64,000 nucleotides of DNA from Mauremys mutica (taxonomy: Eukaryota; Chordata; Testudines; Geoemydidae): positions 107,299,222 to 107,363,221 of the forward strand of contig NC_059075.1 of NCBI RefSeq assembly GCF_020497125.1, read 5' to 3'. Within the stretch, counting starts at the first letter, position 1. Every line of letters begins with the position of its first letter. Made by a program: the position numbers and the translations under genes. The notes under the pieces are model-generated. The model did not search any database and was not told where the DNA came from. It was given only the letters and a program-made list of their open reading frames with translations. This document shows positions 1 through 10,252 of this stretch, piece by piece.

Positions 1-888
1 ATAAATAAAGTAGATTTAGATTATATATAAACTGTTAAGAATACAAGGCAGTACGGCATTCAATGGTATGTGACGACATCAGTGGCTCTATATTTATTTT
101 AATCAGTGTAAAATTGTAATTAGGTTACTTATTACATAATAATGGCCCAGATGGTCCTCCACAAAACAAGCACAGAAGACCATCAGACACAAAAGGGAGG
201 CAGCACCATATCCCCGACACCCTCATTCCCACCATTAGAGCAAGTGAAAGCCTCTCCATGCATTCCAGGGTCCACTCTGGAGGAAAGAGAGAGTTGAGAC
301 TAAAACAGTGTGGGGGGGGGGAGGATGGGAGGTGTGAAGTGGGGGCTAGTTAGATGCAGGTTGCTGTTTGATCCCACACAGAACCTCCAGAGCAGATAAC
401 TCAGCTCGGGGGTACTGCTGCTGCTGGGAAAGAGAGGGGTGACCTGGTGTAAAACCATAGGGCCACTATCTAGATAGCCCTGGCTCTCAGCTAGACTGGG
501 AGACCCATCAAGTTCAGGGGAGATGGGGAGATCCTACGGCATCTGCCATGGGGCTGAGGTGTGTGCGTGTGCACATTGATTATACCCACCCAGTGGGATA
601 ATATGGGGGCGTTCCTTGGAGACTTCCTCCCGCTTTTAGTAGGAAGGGATGGACTTGGATCAATACATTTAGAGGAAGAAACTGGCTAAATATCTTAATC
701 AAATATCATCTCACTAGTCATCACATGTAGATAAGTTAATATTTTATAAGTGTAAACAAAAGATGACTGGCAACATAAGACATATTTGAAATACTAGTAG
801 TTATAGTATAAGCATTTCTAACTTATCTATAGTACTATAAGATCTTCATTACAATAATATCTGAGCACCCCACACTCTTAAGTATATT
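1..888. other. unassigned non-coding sequence
   Basis: No gene, terminal repeat or target duplication is evident. A short G run lies near 311-321. Six-frame reading gives only short open frames with no domain-like sequence. Confidence 0.5.
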
Positions 889-1010
889 TATCCTCATGAC
901 ACCCCGGTGAGGTAAGGCAGTGCTATTATCCCCATTTTACAGATGAGGAACCAAGACAGAGAGGCTAAAACTCAGGGACAAACACTGTGAGCCACAAAGA
1001 CTGAGGTTGC
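889..1010 (-). repeat. MIR-like SINE fragment
   Basis: The + strand carries the reverse complement of the MIR core, ATCCCCATTTTACAGATGAG, followed by a degenerate 'gagaggctaaa...cagggaca' stretch. MIR elements are ancient tRNA-derived SINEs of amniotes. This copy is short and strongly decayed. Assignment is by recognition of the core only. Confidence 0.65.
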
Positions 1011-1359
1011 CTAGGCTCCCTATACAATGAACGGAAGAGACGGGCACCTTAGAATGCCATCCACAAAAGCCAGCACACTAGGCAAGGAGCCACGTAAGCT
1101 AGCCAATGGAAGATGCCAATGAGAGGGATATGTCCTAAACCTCTTCCTCTTATGGAAATAGGTACCTAACTCAGGGATGGAGGGAGGTGCCTATCTCTGC
1201 TGGCAATTCATGAATGGGAACCCACCTCCTGAGGTCAAGCCGCTTAGGCACTTAAGTTGTTTTTTGAGAGAGTGAGTTAGGCATCTGCCTCATGCCACAC
1301 AAAACGGCTGGGTGTAAAGGAGGAAGTAGTAATGGTGGTGCCCACCTTTAACTTTTAGT

Positions 1360-1500
1360 CCAGTGGATAGAGCACTTACCTTGGATGTGTGAGCACAGGC
1401 TTAAATTCCCCCCCCCCCCCGCCTGATGGGGAGAAAGGATTTGAACAGGTGTCTGCCACCTCTCAGGAGAGTGCTCTAACCACTGGGCTGTGGGATATTC
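1360..1500. repeat. SINE-like fragment with tRNA-derived look
   Basis: The phrases 'gtggatagagcacttacc' and 'gctctaaccactgggct' resemble the tRNA-derived heads of amniote SINEs, one in each orientation, separated by a poly-C run near 1410-1420. This is either two opposed fragments or one imperfect palindromic element. I cannot name the family. Confidence 0.4.
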
Positions 1501-1630
1501 TGATGTAGGGTTCCCTCAGGCTCTTCTATGGAAGCTGTTCCACTGTAGATAAATAATGAGAGTCACTGGAGGAGAAGAACTAGACTCTGGGTCTCCTACC
1601 TTCTAGGTACCCATACCACCTGGCTACCAA

Positions 1631-1653
1631 ATCTCTCTCTCGCTCTCTCTCTC
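1631..1653. repeat. CT microsatellite
   Basis: A short interrupted (TC)n run, with one CG interruption. It lies between unassigned DNA and the G+C-rich repeat block that follows. Confidence 0.85.
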
Positions 1654-1779
1654 ACCAATGACTATTTATCCACAGTGCAACAGCTTCAACTTGAGTAACT
1701 GAGGGAGACCCACCTTGGAATATTCCTGGGGCACCTCCTCCTCTTCCAGCAGCAGTAGCGAGTTTTTGAAGGAGATGTG

Positions 1780-2157
1780 ATCCAGTGGGCAGCCTCTGGG
1801 CCCTTGCAGGCAAGGTAGGGAGACCCCACCCCAGAGCCCACACCCCTAGACGGAGCCTGCACTCCTCCTGCATTCCGAACCCCTCGGTCCCAGCCCCGGA
1901 GCTCCCTCCTGCACTTTAAGCCACTCATCCCCTGCCCCACCCTAGAGCCTGCACCCCCAGCCGGAGTCCTCACCCCCGTCCCACACGCCAACCCCCTGCC
2001 CCAGCCTGTTGAAAGTGAGTGAGGGTCAGGGAGAGCGAGCGACGGCGGGAAGGGATGGAGTGAGCGGGAGTGGGGCCTCTGAGAAGGGGCCTGGGAGCCT
2101 CGAGGAAGGGGTGGGGCAGAGGTGTTCCGTTTTTTTATTAGAAAGTTGACAACCCTA
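1780..2157 (-). mobile_element. hAT-like non-autonomous element, G+C-rich, left end unclear
   Basis: The block is much richer in G+C than its flanks. It contains a degenerate tandem phrase of the type 'agccggagcctgcaccccc' and ends on the right in 'attagaaagttgacaaccc', which on the minus strand reads as a TAGGGTTG terminal repeat start. That start and composition match a family I recognise from turtle genomes. The opposite terminus and the target duplication were not found, so the copy may be truncated. The open frames here (up to 164 codons) are composition artefacts of GC-rich DNA. Confidence 0.5.
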
Positions 2158-2406
2158 TTCCCCCCCCCACCCCTACACACACACAGGCCCCTTTAAATCT
2201 CAAGAACTGAACCCCCAGATAGAGAGAAACAGGGCTGGGAGGACCCCAGCTGGGGGCTCCTATCATGTGCCAGGCTCCCACTGCTTGTCCCAGGTGGGCT
2301 GGGGAGGGACGGGACTTCCTCTTCCTCTGCACAGACTGCTCCTGGGGCTGGGTGAGACTCATCTCTGGGAACCTCCCCCAGCTGCAGAAAGTTCCACGGC
2401 TTCTGG

Positions 2407-2750
2407 CTGGGAGCCCAGCTCTGAAGGAAATGCCACCACCAGCAGTTGTGCTGACGTAAGGGTGGCAGTGCCATACCACACCACCCTCTCTGCTGCACGG
2501 CTGCTGGGACCCCAGCTCTCAAGGCAGTGCTGCTGCCAGCAGCAGTGCAGAAATAAGGAGGGTCACGGTATTGTCACCCTTACCATAGCCTTGCTACCCC
2601 TCCCCCCACAATCCACTTTTGGATTGAGACCCTCATCGTTACAACACCGTGAAATTTCAGATTTAAACATCTGAAACTGTGAAATTTAAGATTTTTAAAA
2701 TCCTATGACCTTGAATTTATCAAAATGGACCATTAATTTAGTAGGGCCCT
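2407..2750 (-). mobile_element. hAT-like non-autonomous element with palindromic end
   Basis: The right end is the palindromic TAGTAGGGCCCTACT. Inside are repeated 'gtgaaattt' phrases and internal inverted pieces ('aaggcagtgctgctgccagcagcagtg' region; 'agggtggcagtgccatacca'). This matches a turtle hAT-type repeat by recognition. The left limit is approximate and no target duplication was identified. Confidence 0.45.
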
Positions 2751-2928
2751 ACTCATGAAACACACAAAAGTCTTGACTCATACCACTGTCTTTCAGATTT
2801 CACTCAGACAAAATGAGGGTTAGTTGTTTGGATTGAATCCACCAAATCATTTTTAGGCAACTCCTTTGCCTAAAATTATGGTTTTGATTAGGTGTTTTGT
2901 TGTTGTTGTTGTTTTTTAAACAAACAAT

Positions 2929-3034
2929 GGCCCTGATCCTGAAAACACTTACTACCAAGAGTAATCCCATTGATTTGAATGGGACTACTCACGGGAGTAA
3001 ACACTGTACTTGGTAGCAGGTATTGGACTGGGCC
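2929..3034. repeat. short palindromic interspersed element (GGCCCTGAT type)
   Basis: Begins GGCCCTGATCCTG and ends 'attggactgggccc', with an internal palindrome 'cccattgatttgaatggg'. The whole 106 bp is an imperfect inverted repeat. Related decayed copies are suspected near 4920-5000, 19850, 30600, 31530, 37740, 39380 and 45710. It has no coding capacity and looks like an old MITE-type family. Confidence 0.5.
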
Positions 3035-4332
3035 CTGCAGTTCAAATTCTGCCTTCAGATGCACACAGCTACTTAACCGTGAGTTGTGCATGCATTTCTT
3101 GCCATTATTTGGTCTTTAAAATTAACCCCTCTATAATGTTACTGTTATGGATACTATTATGAAACTCTTTCCAGAGCATTGGGAGGGCTGTTTGTGTTTA
3201 GACTTTTATTTCTTGTTTCATATGGATTAGGCTAATAAGCAGAGAAAAAGGAATTTGAACTTCTGTGTTTTAAAAAACAAAAATCACAAATCAGATGTAT
3301 GCAGAGAGCACAGTTTGCATTTCATCACCATATATACCCAGTGTGGAGTGTAGGTTTTAAGATACATATCAGCCATGTAGTAATGGGGGACATAAGGTTA
3401 TGGATGAAATATAAATGCAAGATCACCTAGGATTCTTGCAGAAGGCATTTTATAAATTTCACACTATCTTGCTCAACCTGTCTCCTTCAAGTTCTTCTTT
3501 TACCTCACTGCTGTTATTTATCTTCCAGCTAGCATCACAATACCTTCGATATAACATTTATTTACTTCCTCCAAGCTACCCTACCTCTTTGGTTTTCCTT
3601 TTGGTTTGTTCAAGTTTGCAAATGAAATTCATGGTATTGAAAATGAAGGATTTACAGCACTAGCTTGAGCCAAATAGAATAAGTTGTGTCAATATATATG
3701 AGAGACAGACATGTACAGGATGGGGAGTTGTACAGGCAAAGAGGTTAATACAGTGACCTGCTGCCAGTATTTTAAACAAGGGTCTCCCACAGAAGTGATG
3801 ACAATTTACCAATTCAGGCAGAAAATCTGCTCACCTGTTGCTTGTCGTAACAATGGATGATAAAGAAAAACTAATGTTATTTTACTTGTCTACCCCAAAA
3901 AAAAAAAGTTCTTTGCAATTGCTTTATGTTTTGTCCCTCCTAACTAGAAATAACAGATGCACAGAGATGATAGGTTGGCACCAGGATGTAGCTAATAATT
4001 TGAAATCCGTACACACATTACCCAAGCAACTGTTCACCCCATTTGCACTCTCTATAGTCTCCCAGGGAAGACATGCCATGAGAAATAGCACAGTTGCTAG
4101 CTAATACAAGAGGGTGCAGATATATATAAATATCTAATGGTATCTTAGTAAAAAGCCTGACAAATGCTAAAGAGTTGCCTTCAAGAAAACTGAAGTTGTA
4201 TGCAGTGTTGTATATGGCATAGGCCTGCCAGCATCCATGACTGAGAGTAAAAGAACGACAACCACTGGGCTGATGCACCTATTACAAGATTTACCCAGTC
4301 AATACATTTGACCACCAGATGGCAGCAAATCA
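3035..4332. other. unassigned AT-rich sequence
   Basis: No gene or recognisable repeat. Open frames of 82-88 codons occur but lack conserved-domain character, and their composition matches the surrounding AT-rich DNA. Confidence 0.5.
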
Positions 4333-4345
4333 CTTTCCTCTTTCA

Positions 4346-4539
4346 CAAAAAGAACAGGAGTATTTGTGGCACCTTAAAGACTAACAAATTTATTTTAGCA
4401 TGAGCTTTCGTGAGCTGCAGCTCACTTCTTCGGATGCTCACGAAAGCTCATGCTAAAATAAATTTGTTAGTCTTTAAGGTGCCATAAATACTCCTGTTCT
4501 TTTTGCGGATACAGACTAACACGGCTGCTACTCTGAAAC
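4346..4539. mobile_element. Penelope-like retroelement fragment, head-to-head (inverted) copy
   Basis: Two pieces of the same element face each other. Arm 4346-4414 and arm 4437-4505 are 69 bp each and complementary except at one position. The right piece continues as 'gcggatacagactaacacggctgc' to 'actctgaaa'. A 13-bp direct repeat, CTTTCCTCTTTCA, flanks the element at 4333-4345 and 4540-4552, so it inserted as one unit. The sequence matches an abundant turtle repeat that I assign to Penelope-like elements, partly because of the hammerhead-like core at 4396-4433. Such head-to-head 5' structures are known for Penelope-type retrotransposition. Family assignment is inference; the structure is directly visible. 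Confidence 0.7.
4396..4433 (-). ncRNA. hammerhead-ribozyme-like core in Penelope-like element
   Basis: Read on the minus strand: CCGAAGA (matching CUGANGA except U4 to C), then a 17-nt stem II hairpin containing the perfect palindrome GTGAGCTGCAGCTCAC, then GAAA, then a two-base-pair stem III (GC TCAT GC) and UA at the cleavage position. This order is that of the minimal type I hammerheads reported in Penelope-like elements. The right arm (4437-4455) keeps only the 3' half. The U4C change and the absence of a visible stem I partner suggest that this copy is inactive. Assignment is by motif order only. Confidence 0.5.
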
Positions 4540-5137
4540 CTTTCCTCTTTCAGGAAAGGCTATTTGACTTTTTCCAAACAGCACTAAACACTAGCAAAAT
4601 CTAGTCAATGAGAAATGGTCCAAATCTGCATCTATTGCATACAGTCAGTGAAAAGAAAACTCCTATTCTATGAGAATATTTTTCATACAGTAGCTCATGG
4701 TAGTCAGCAAGGAGTTAATTTTGGATTATGACTGAGCATACCCTGGCAAGAAAGGGTAGAAAATAGGTGTTGCTTCATCATATTGAATCAGAACACATCG
4801 GGCTTAATGCAGCTATGCATGAGAAATAATACTCCCTGTGGGTCATTGTCTCAATTAATTGCACAGCACAGAAGCACCTTTTCTGCATTTGCCTGATGCA
4901 CCAGTTTCTCTCCAGGGTCAGCTCTAGGCATAGGAGTAAAAGGCCCAATACAATGCCCATTGGAGTCTTTTGATTGACTTTAATGAGCACAGTATCAGGG
5001 CCTAGGAGTCTAGATCCAGGTGGGCATCCCAGGGGAATGCTGTGGTCGGTCCCCACTAAGGCAGTCCTGAATCACTCTTTGCTGCCTGAAGAATCTTTGC
5101 TGACTTAGTCTTCCTTTGTCATGGTACAGACCTTTCT

Positions 5138-5190
5138 GAACCAGGAAATGATACCTTTTTTAGTACAAACGTTTTTGAACCAGGAAACGA
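5138..5190. repeat. two-unit imperfect tandem repeat, period 39 bp
   Basis: The phrase GAACCAGGAAA recurs at 5138 and 5177, embedded in similar 'gtaca(g/a)ac...t(c/t)t..gaaccaggaaa(t/c)gatac' context. It is a local duplication with no coding significance. Confidence 0.75.
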
Positions 5191-5400
5191 TACAAATTGA
5201 AGACTACATGGGTTACTGCTCGGGAGGAACCAGGAACAGATGAGGAGGCATAACATTCTTATAGGTGCTTAAGCCATCAGTGCACAGAAGTTTGACCCTT
5301 TCTCTCTTCATTCATATTGTATTAAATGCACTAGAGATATATTAATCAAGCATGGAAATTAAAGTTTTCCAGTGTCTAAAAGTCAAGGATTTCAGACCGC

Positions 5401-5689
5401 ACATCTACACTGCATCTGAGATTGTGCTTCCCAGCTCAGGAAGACAGTCGGGCACTAGCTCTGCTCAAACTACTATGCTAAAAATAGCAGTGTAGCTGGG
5501 GGGTAAGAGTGGCTTGGGTTAGCTTCCACAGTACAAACCTATCTGGACCCTCTGGGTACATCCTTGGGTAGCCAGCCTGAGCTGCCGCCCTCAGTTATAT
5601 TGCTATTTTTAGTGAGCTAGCTCAAGCCAAGCTAATATGTGTTTGTCTATCCAAGCTGGGAAGCTCTCTCCCAGCTGCAGCACAGATGT
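5401..5689. mobile_element. MITE with inverted terminal repeats
   Basis: The left end ACATCTACACTGCATCTG pairs with the right end (reverse complement ACATCTGTGCTGCAGCTG). Internal sub-terminal repeats are also inverted ('tgctaaaaatagcagtg' against 'ttgctatttttagtgagc'). The 'tctacactgc' start is shared with the MITE at 32593, and both resemble Harbinger or hAT MITEs of turtles. No clean target duplication was seen, so superfamily is uncertain. Confidence 0.6.
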
Positions 5690-6820
5690 ACACAGAGTAA
5701 TGGATGCAATCACCACTGTGACTCTTCTCCCCTTGCACTATTTCCAAAAAAGGAAAGACAAAAGAAAACTGATCATACCAAAATAGGGGGGTTCTGTTTG
5801 GCATTTAAAAGAATGCCTACGTGCCAGTCTGTGTCCAAATACAACAGATGAGCAGCCTGATTACGCACTCATGTTTAAAAACGGGGTGGGGTGTGTGTAT
5901 TTTCATGCTTATTATGCATGAGATATCAGAATGCATATTGAATGGACATACAGAATGTACCAACTGCTTTGACGGGAATGCATTCACATTTCTATGGGAT
6001 TTTAGATGCAAAAATAAAATGCAAATCCATTATTTGTATATGGAAAACTCTGGATGCATGATTCACAATGAGCACGGTGCTAACAGAAATTCACACACCT
6101 GCACAGTATGAAAGTTTCAAATACTTATAAATTAAGTCCTTTGTGAAACAAAAAAGCCAATTTCTTCACACATATCAGAATTTTAGCTGTCTGGGAATTT
6201 TCCATTGGGATGATTAAAGAAGCAGAAGGAACCACGTGAATTATATCAGCAAAGAAAAAACTAAAAGGGTCTTTATTTCAGATCTGGTGTAACACACAGC
6301 TTCTCTCACATTCGGACAGCTCAAACATGATTGAATGGAATGTTGCCCAACTTCTTCCTGCATCCCAAAGAAAATTCACCATGAGGCTGAGAAGCAATAA
6401 AAGAAATTGCAGATTAAAGGATAATTTGGTAGGAAAGATGAAAGCTCCTGAAAATACAGGCTTCTCATGGCAATGCCTGCTCAACCACAAATTAAGTGGT
6501 AGTAGTGGGATACTATAATATGCACTAATGGTCTACAATAAGTAGCAAGAGCAAGTTCTGAGTCCTCCTCCTGAGTGGTGGCTTGAATTAACTTTGTGTT
6601 TTTTAAAACATGCTTTTCTAATGTTTAAAAATACGTTTTAAAAGGAGATTTAAAATGAAGGTGGGTTGAACTGTACAAAGAATGCTTTCCTTCTGATAAC
6701 TGAGTCCTTTGAGACTCAAGGAAGAGTATCCCAATCACCATTTGAATCTATGTAAAAGTTCTTTGTAAGTTACAAGGCGGGCTGGAAGATCCCACTATCC
6801 ACCTGCATAGTGTTTTATAT
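5690..6820. other. unassigned AT-rich sequence
   Basis: Neither gene nor repeat boundaries are apparent. The 96-codon open frame at 5821-6111 has no recognisable domain and is not supported. Confidence 0.5.
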
Positions 6821-7046
6821 TATTATTACCACCAACTAGCTCGCACATAGTGCTTTTTATTAGCAGATCTCAAAGGAGGTCAGTAGCATTATCCCCAATT
6901 TACAGAGAGGGAAACTGAGGCACAAATAAATGTGACTTGCCCGAGCCACCCAGCAGGACAGTGGCAGAGCCATGACTAGAACCCATACCTCCCAAATCCC
7001 AGTCCAGTGCTCTATCCACCAGGCCACACAGTCTTGTTTCTGCATT
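6821..7046 (-). repeat. MIR-like SINE
   Basis: The reverse complement of a long MIR-type SINE is visible: 'attatccccaatttacagag', 'gaaactgaggcac', 'tgacttgcccgagccaccca', 'gtggcagagccatgactaga', and a tRNA-like head at the right end 'gctctatccaccaggccac'. It is the best-preserved copy of this class in the window. Confidence 0.8.
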
Positions 7047-8268
7047 TGTCTTGTGTAAATTATACAACCATGGCATTCAAGGAAGATTTCTTGATGCCTT
7101 CATGTGGGAGATTTATCTGGTACTGTGAGACTGGAGCGAGGTGCACAGAACTGGCATAAACAAGCACAAAATGCTGATTCAGAGTCCCAGGGCAGGTCTA
7201 GCTGAAGCAACACAAAGCCCAAGTTTTCACTCATCTTGGCAGCATTACAAGGGCAGTGAAAGACAAACTGTTCTTAAACAAGAGGTTTTCTTTCAATATC
7301 AGGAAGGTATGAGGTTTAAAATAAATAAAGAGATTTAGTCATCACCTTAGTTCCATATCTTAGGGATGGAAATAAATTTCCCACAGATTGGCATGGGAAG
7401 ATACTTTTAAAGGTGCCACCTGTTTTTGAAGTGGCAAGAGCAAATGCACTGGCTGGAAAATCCCTATATTGGCTATTCTGCTATCATTAGCTTTAAAACC
7501 TTTGCCTATATGTAAAACATGTACTGACATTCAGTCAAGCCCTACTCAGACAGCAGTGCATTTCCAACTATTTTTACTTTTAAAATAAATGTTAACAAGC
7601 ACTTATTCTGCTTCCTGGAAGAGGAACTTTTGTATGTTATTGCTATACAAAGCCCTGACTGAAATAACTAATGTATATTGGATATTTACACATGCATAAA
7701 CATTAATTTTGTGCAGAATCTGCCACCAGAAAGAGAGCTTGAGATGTACCTATCTTTTCAGTTACCTACTGCTTTCCCACAAACATACCCATGCAGCACC
7801 AGTCTCTTGTGCAGGCAGAGTCCTGAATATCAGATGAAAAGATGGGATGTGCAACCTTAGAGAAAGACATCTATGCTATCCAGGAATTTATCTGAGGGGA
7901 AACGTATTCCTCAATTCTCCCTGTTAATACTAACACACAACTTCATTATAATGAAAGGGACTCCTACCATCACAGCCACAATAGCAATTCATTCCTGGCA
8001 GCAGCACATTGTACAATTACCATGCTATTTGTCTAGTGCAGTGCAAAAAAAATTAGAGGTTGAAGAAATCTCTTAGGTCATCTTGTCTATTGCCCTTCAA
8101 ATGCAGGAAGGCTCACTGCAGAAGACAATGTTTTGTCACCATATCATTAACTACCATTATGCTACCAAATGATCAACATCTGTATTTCAATGACAACTTT
8201 GGTCTGTGCCCTCTGATGACTGTCAGAAAATTTCCATAACATGTTTAAGAAAATATTTTCAGGGTGTT
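7047..8268. other. unassigned sequence
   Basis: No supported gene. Short ORFs of 60-67 codons are unremarkable. A phrase near 8058-8085 ('gttgaagaaatctcttaggtca') weakly recalls an antisense CR1 3' end but is too short to call. Confidence 0.5.

Positions 8269-8318
<50 letters not shown>
8269..8318. repeat. compound microsatellite (TC)n(AC)n
   Basis: About nine TC units run directly into about sixteen CA units without interruption. A tract this pure is expected to be length-polymorphic. Confidence 0.95.
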
Positions 8319-8320
<2 letters not shown>

Positions 8321-8601
8321 CCCACTATTCTTTTAATGCACAGAGCTCAGTCAGAAATGAAGGGCAATAGTCTCTGACACGTTCTCTTTCCTGCGTGCCA
8401 CTCAAAGAGCACAAAGGGAATGAAATCTATTCAGCTGAGGATTTTCCTGGTGTGAAGGAATTCCCTGCAGGCATAAAGCCGCTTAACCAGCTCCTCCACC
8501 ACCATCCCACCACAGCAAAACAAAGAGGGGAGTGGTCAGAGGATGCTTTGCTTTGGAAATCCCCAGATGTTGGTGAGCTCCTTGTAAATTGTATTAGCTG
8601 C

Positions 8602-8639
8602 CGGAGTTTAGAGCAGTCTCCAAGCTGCTCTAAACTCCG
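8602..8639. other. perfect 15-bp-stem hairpin
   Basis: CGGAGTTTAGAGCAG (8602-8616) and its exact reverse complement (8625-8639) are separated by an 8-nt loop. The flanks add a weak outer pairing of 'attagc' with 'gctaat'. It could be a MITE relic or a structured RNA; nothing else around it decides. Confidence 0.8.
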
Positions 8640-8657
8640 ATGTAGCTGTGGCTAATA

Positions 8658-9554
8658 TAAAACCAAACAGAGAACCTAGGCCATAATTTTATCAGGTAAC
8701 AAACATTAGAAAGATTTACAGGGATTAGAATTGTAGGCATGGCTCTACACAGACACTGTTTGCAAGAGTGTTCTTAAAGAAAAATACAAACAATAAGAAA
8801 CAAAGATATAGTCAGCCATAGTTTGGACGCAAGCCTGAAGTTTATTTACATCTCAACACATGCTGTACACATTCAGATCAAACGATTGTTCTGACTCTAG
8901 TTTCTGTTCTGGAATGCACAATATTATTAACAACTTTGCCCTATTGAGAAAGTTTGGATAGGAGGATAGGTCAGTTGGCAGCATCGGATGCATTCAGAGC
9001 ACAGCTGGGTGGAAAAACATCCGTATTAATGAAAATTAGTGTTCATGGTTTATTTTTGTAATGCTTCATTCTCCATTTAAATTTTCCATACAAAGGGAAA
9101 ATTTATACACCATTTTTTGTCATGCAAATCAGTTTTTGCTTTGAGAATGGTGTACCTGAATTTCTTCTGATAATGAAGAGCAAATTTGTCCCATGAAAAA
9201 AAAGTCATTATCAGAGAAGCATGTTCCTATTTTCACTGCAAAACTCATGCTTGCTAATAGATAAGACGAAAATAATCTAATTCTGTAATACTCCAGAAAC
9301 ATCTATTTCCATATGCAAATTCCTGCTACATTTTGCATTGCTCCAATCTTCAGAGCAAGACTACTGAGTGGCGCTTGTAAGGAAAATAAAATATCTACAA
9401 AACCATTTGATCCTGTAATGAAAGTCTGCAATGTTTTCACAAAATAAGGGAAAGTCTTCAGTCACAAAAGGGCAGGAAAAAAATTCATTAACGAGTCTCA
9501 ACATGACATTAACATAGCTCTTTGCATGCCAATCCCAAGTAGTTTACATTCTAA
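8658..9554. other. unassigned AT-rich sequence
   Basis: No repeat ends, tandem arrays or plausible exons were recognised. The sequence is mostly AT-rich and non-repetitive to the eye. Confidence 0.45.
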
Positions 9555-10252
9555 GGGCTTGGTTACACTTGTGAGTTACAGCCCATTAAAGGAGCCCTGG
9601 GCGCACTAGCTCACTCCCCACCCACACTGGCAAGGCACATAGAGCGCTCTGACTCCATGGCTAGAGCGCTTCCGGTACTCCACCTCGGCGAGTAGAATAA
9701 CGTTTGATGCACCCCCGCTGGAGTGCCCCAGCATCAGTGTGAATGAGGTGTTGCATTACTGCGCTCTGATCAGCCTCTGGAAATGTCCCGTAATCCCCTT
9801 AAATCAAGTTGTCATCGTTTTGGATATGCCCTTTGAAAGCTCCGTTTCTGACAGCCGGCATGCTTATCAGCTCTGAGACAAAGCAACCATTACTGTGGAA
9901 TGCTGTGTATGAGAGAGAGAGGCGGGAGGACAAGGGAGGTCTGCTTCTGTCTGAACTTACATGACAGCATGCTGACATGCTCTCAGCCCCCCAAAACCCC
10001 ACTCTCTGTCCCCCCACATACACACAACACACTGTCACACTCCACATTTGAAAAGCATGTTGCAGCCACTTGCATGCTGGGATAGCTACCACAATGCACT
10101 GCTCTCTGTGGCCGTTGCAAGAGTTGCTAATGTGGCCACGCCAGTGCGCTGGCAGCTGTCAGTGTGGACAGACTGCAGCGCTTTCCCTACTGAGCTCTAC
10201 AAAGGCTGGCTTAACTCAAAGCGCTCTACATCTGCAAGTGTAGCCATGCCCC
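9555..10252. mobile_element. Harbinger-like MITE, about 0.7 kb
   Basis: The left end GGGCTTGGTTACACTTG is matched by the right end CAAGTGTAGCCATGCCCC, whose reverse complement is GGGGCATGGCTACACTTG. Sub-terminal 'gagcgctct' and 'aaagcgctctac' motifs are inverted as well. Flanks TAA and CAA are compatible with a decayed 3-bp Harbinger target duplication. The ends resemble those of the smaller MITE at 29940-30170. The internal ORFs (up to 97 codons) are not similar to a transposase. Confidence 0.7.

Noticed and set aside
1686..2180. 164-codon minus-strand open frame
   Set aside because: Lies in a G+C-rich hAT-like repeat where stop codons are rare. Composition explains it.
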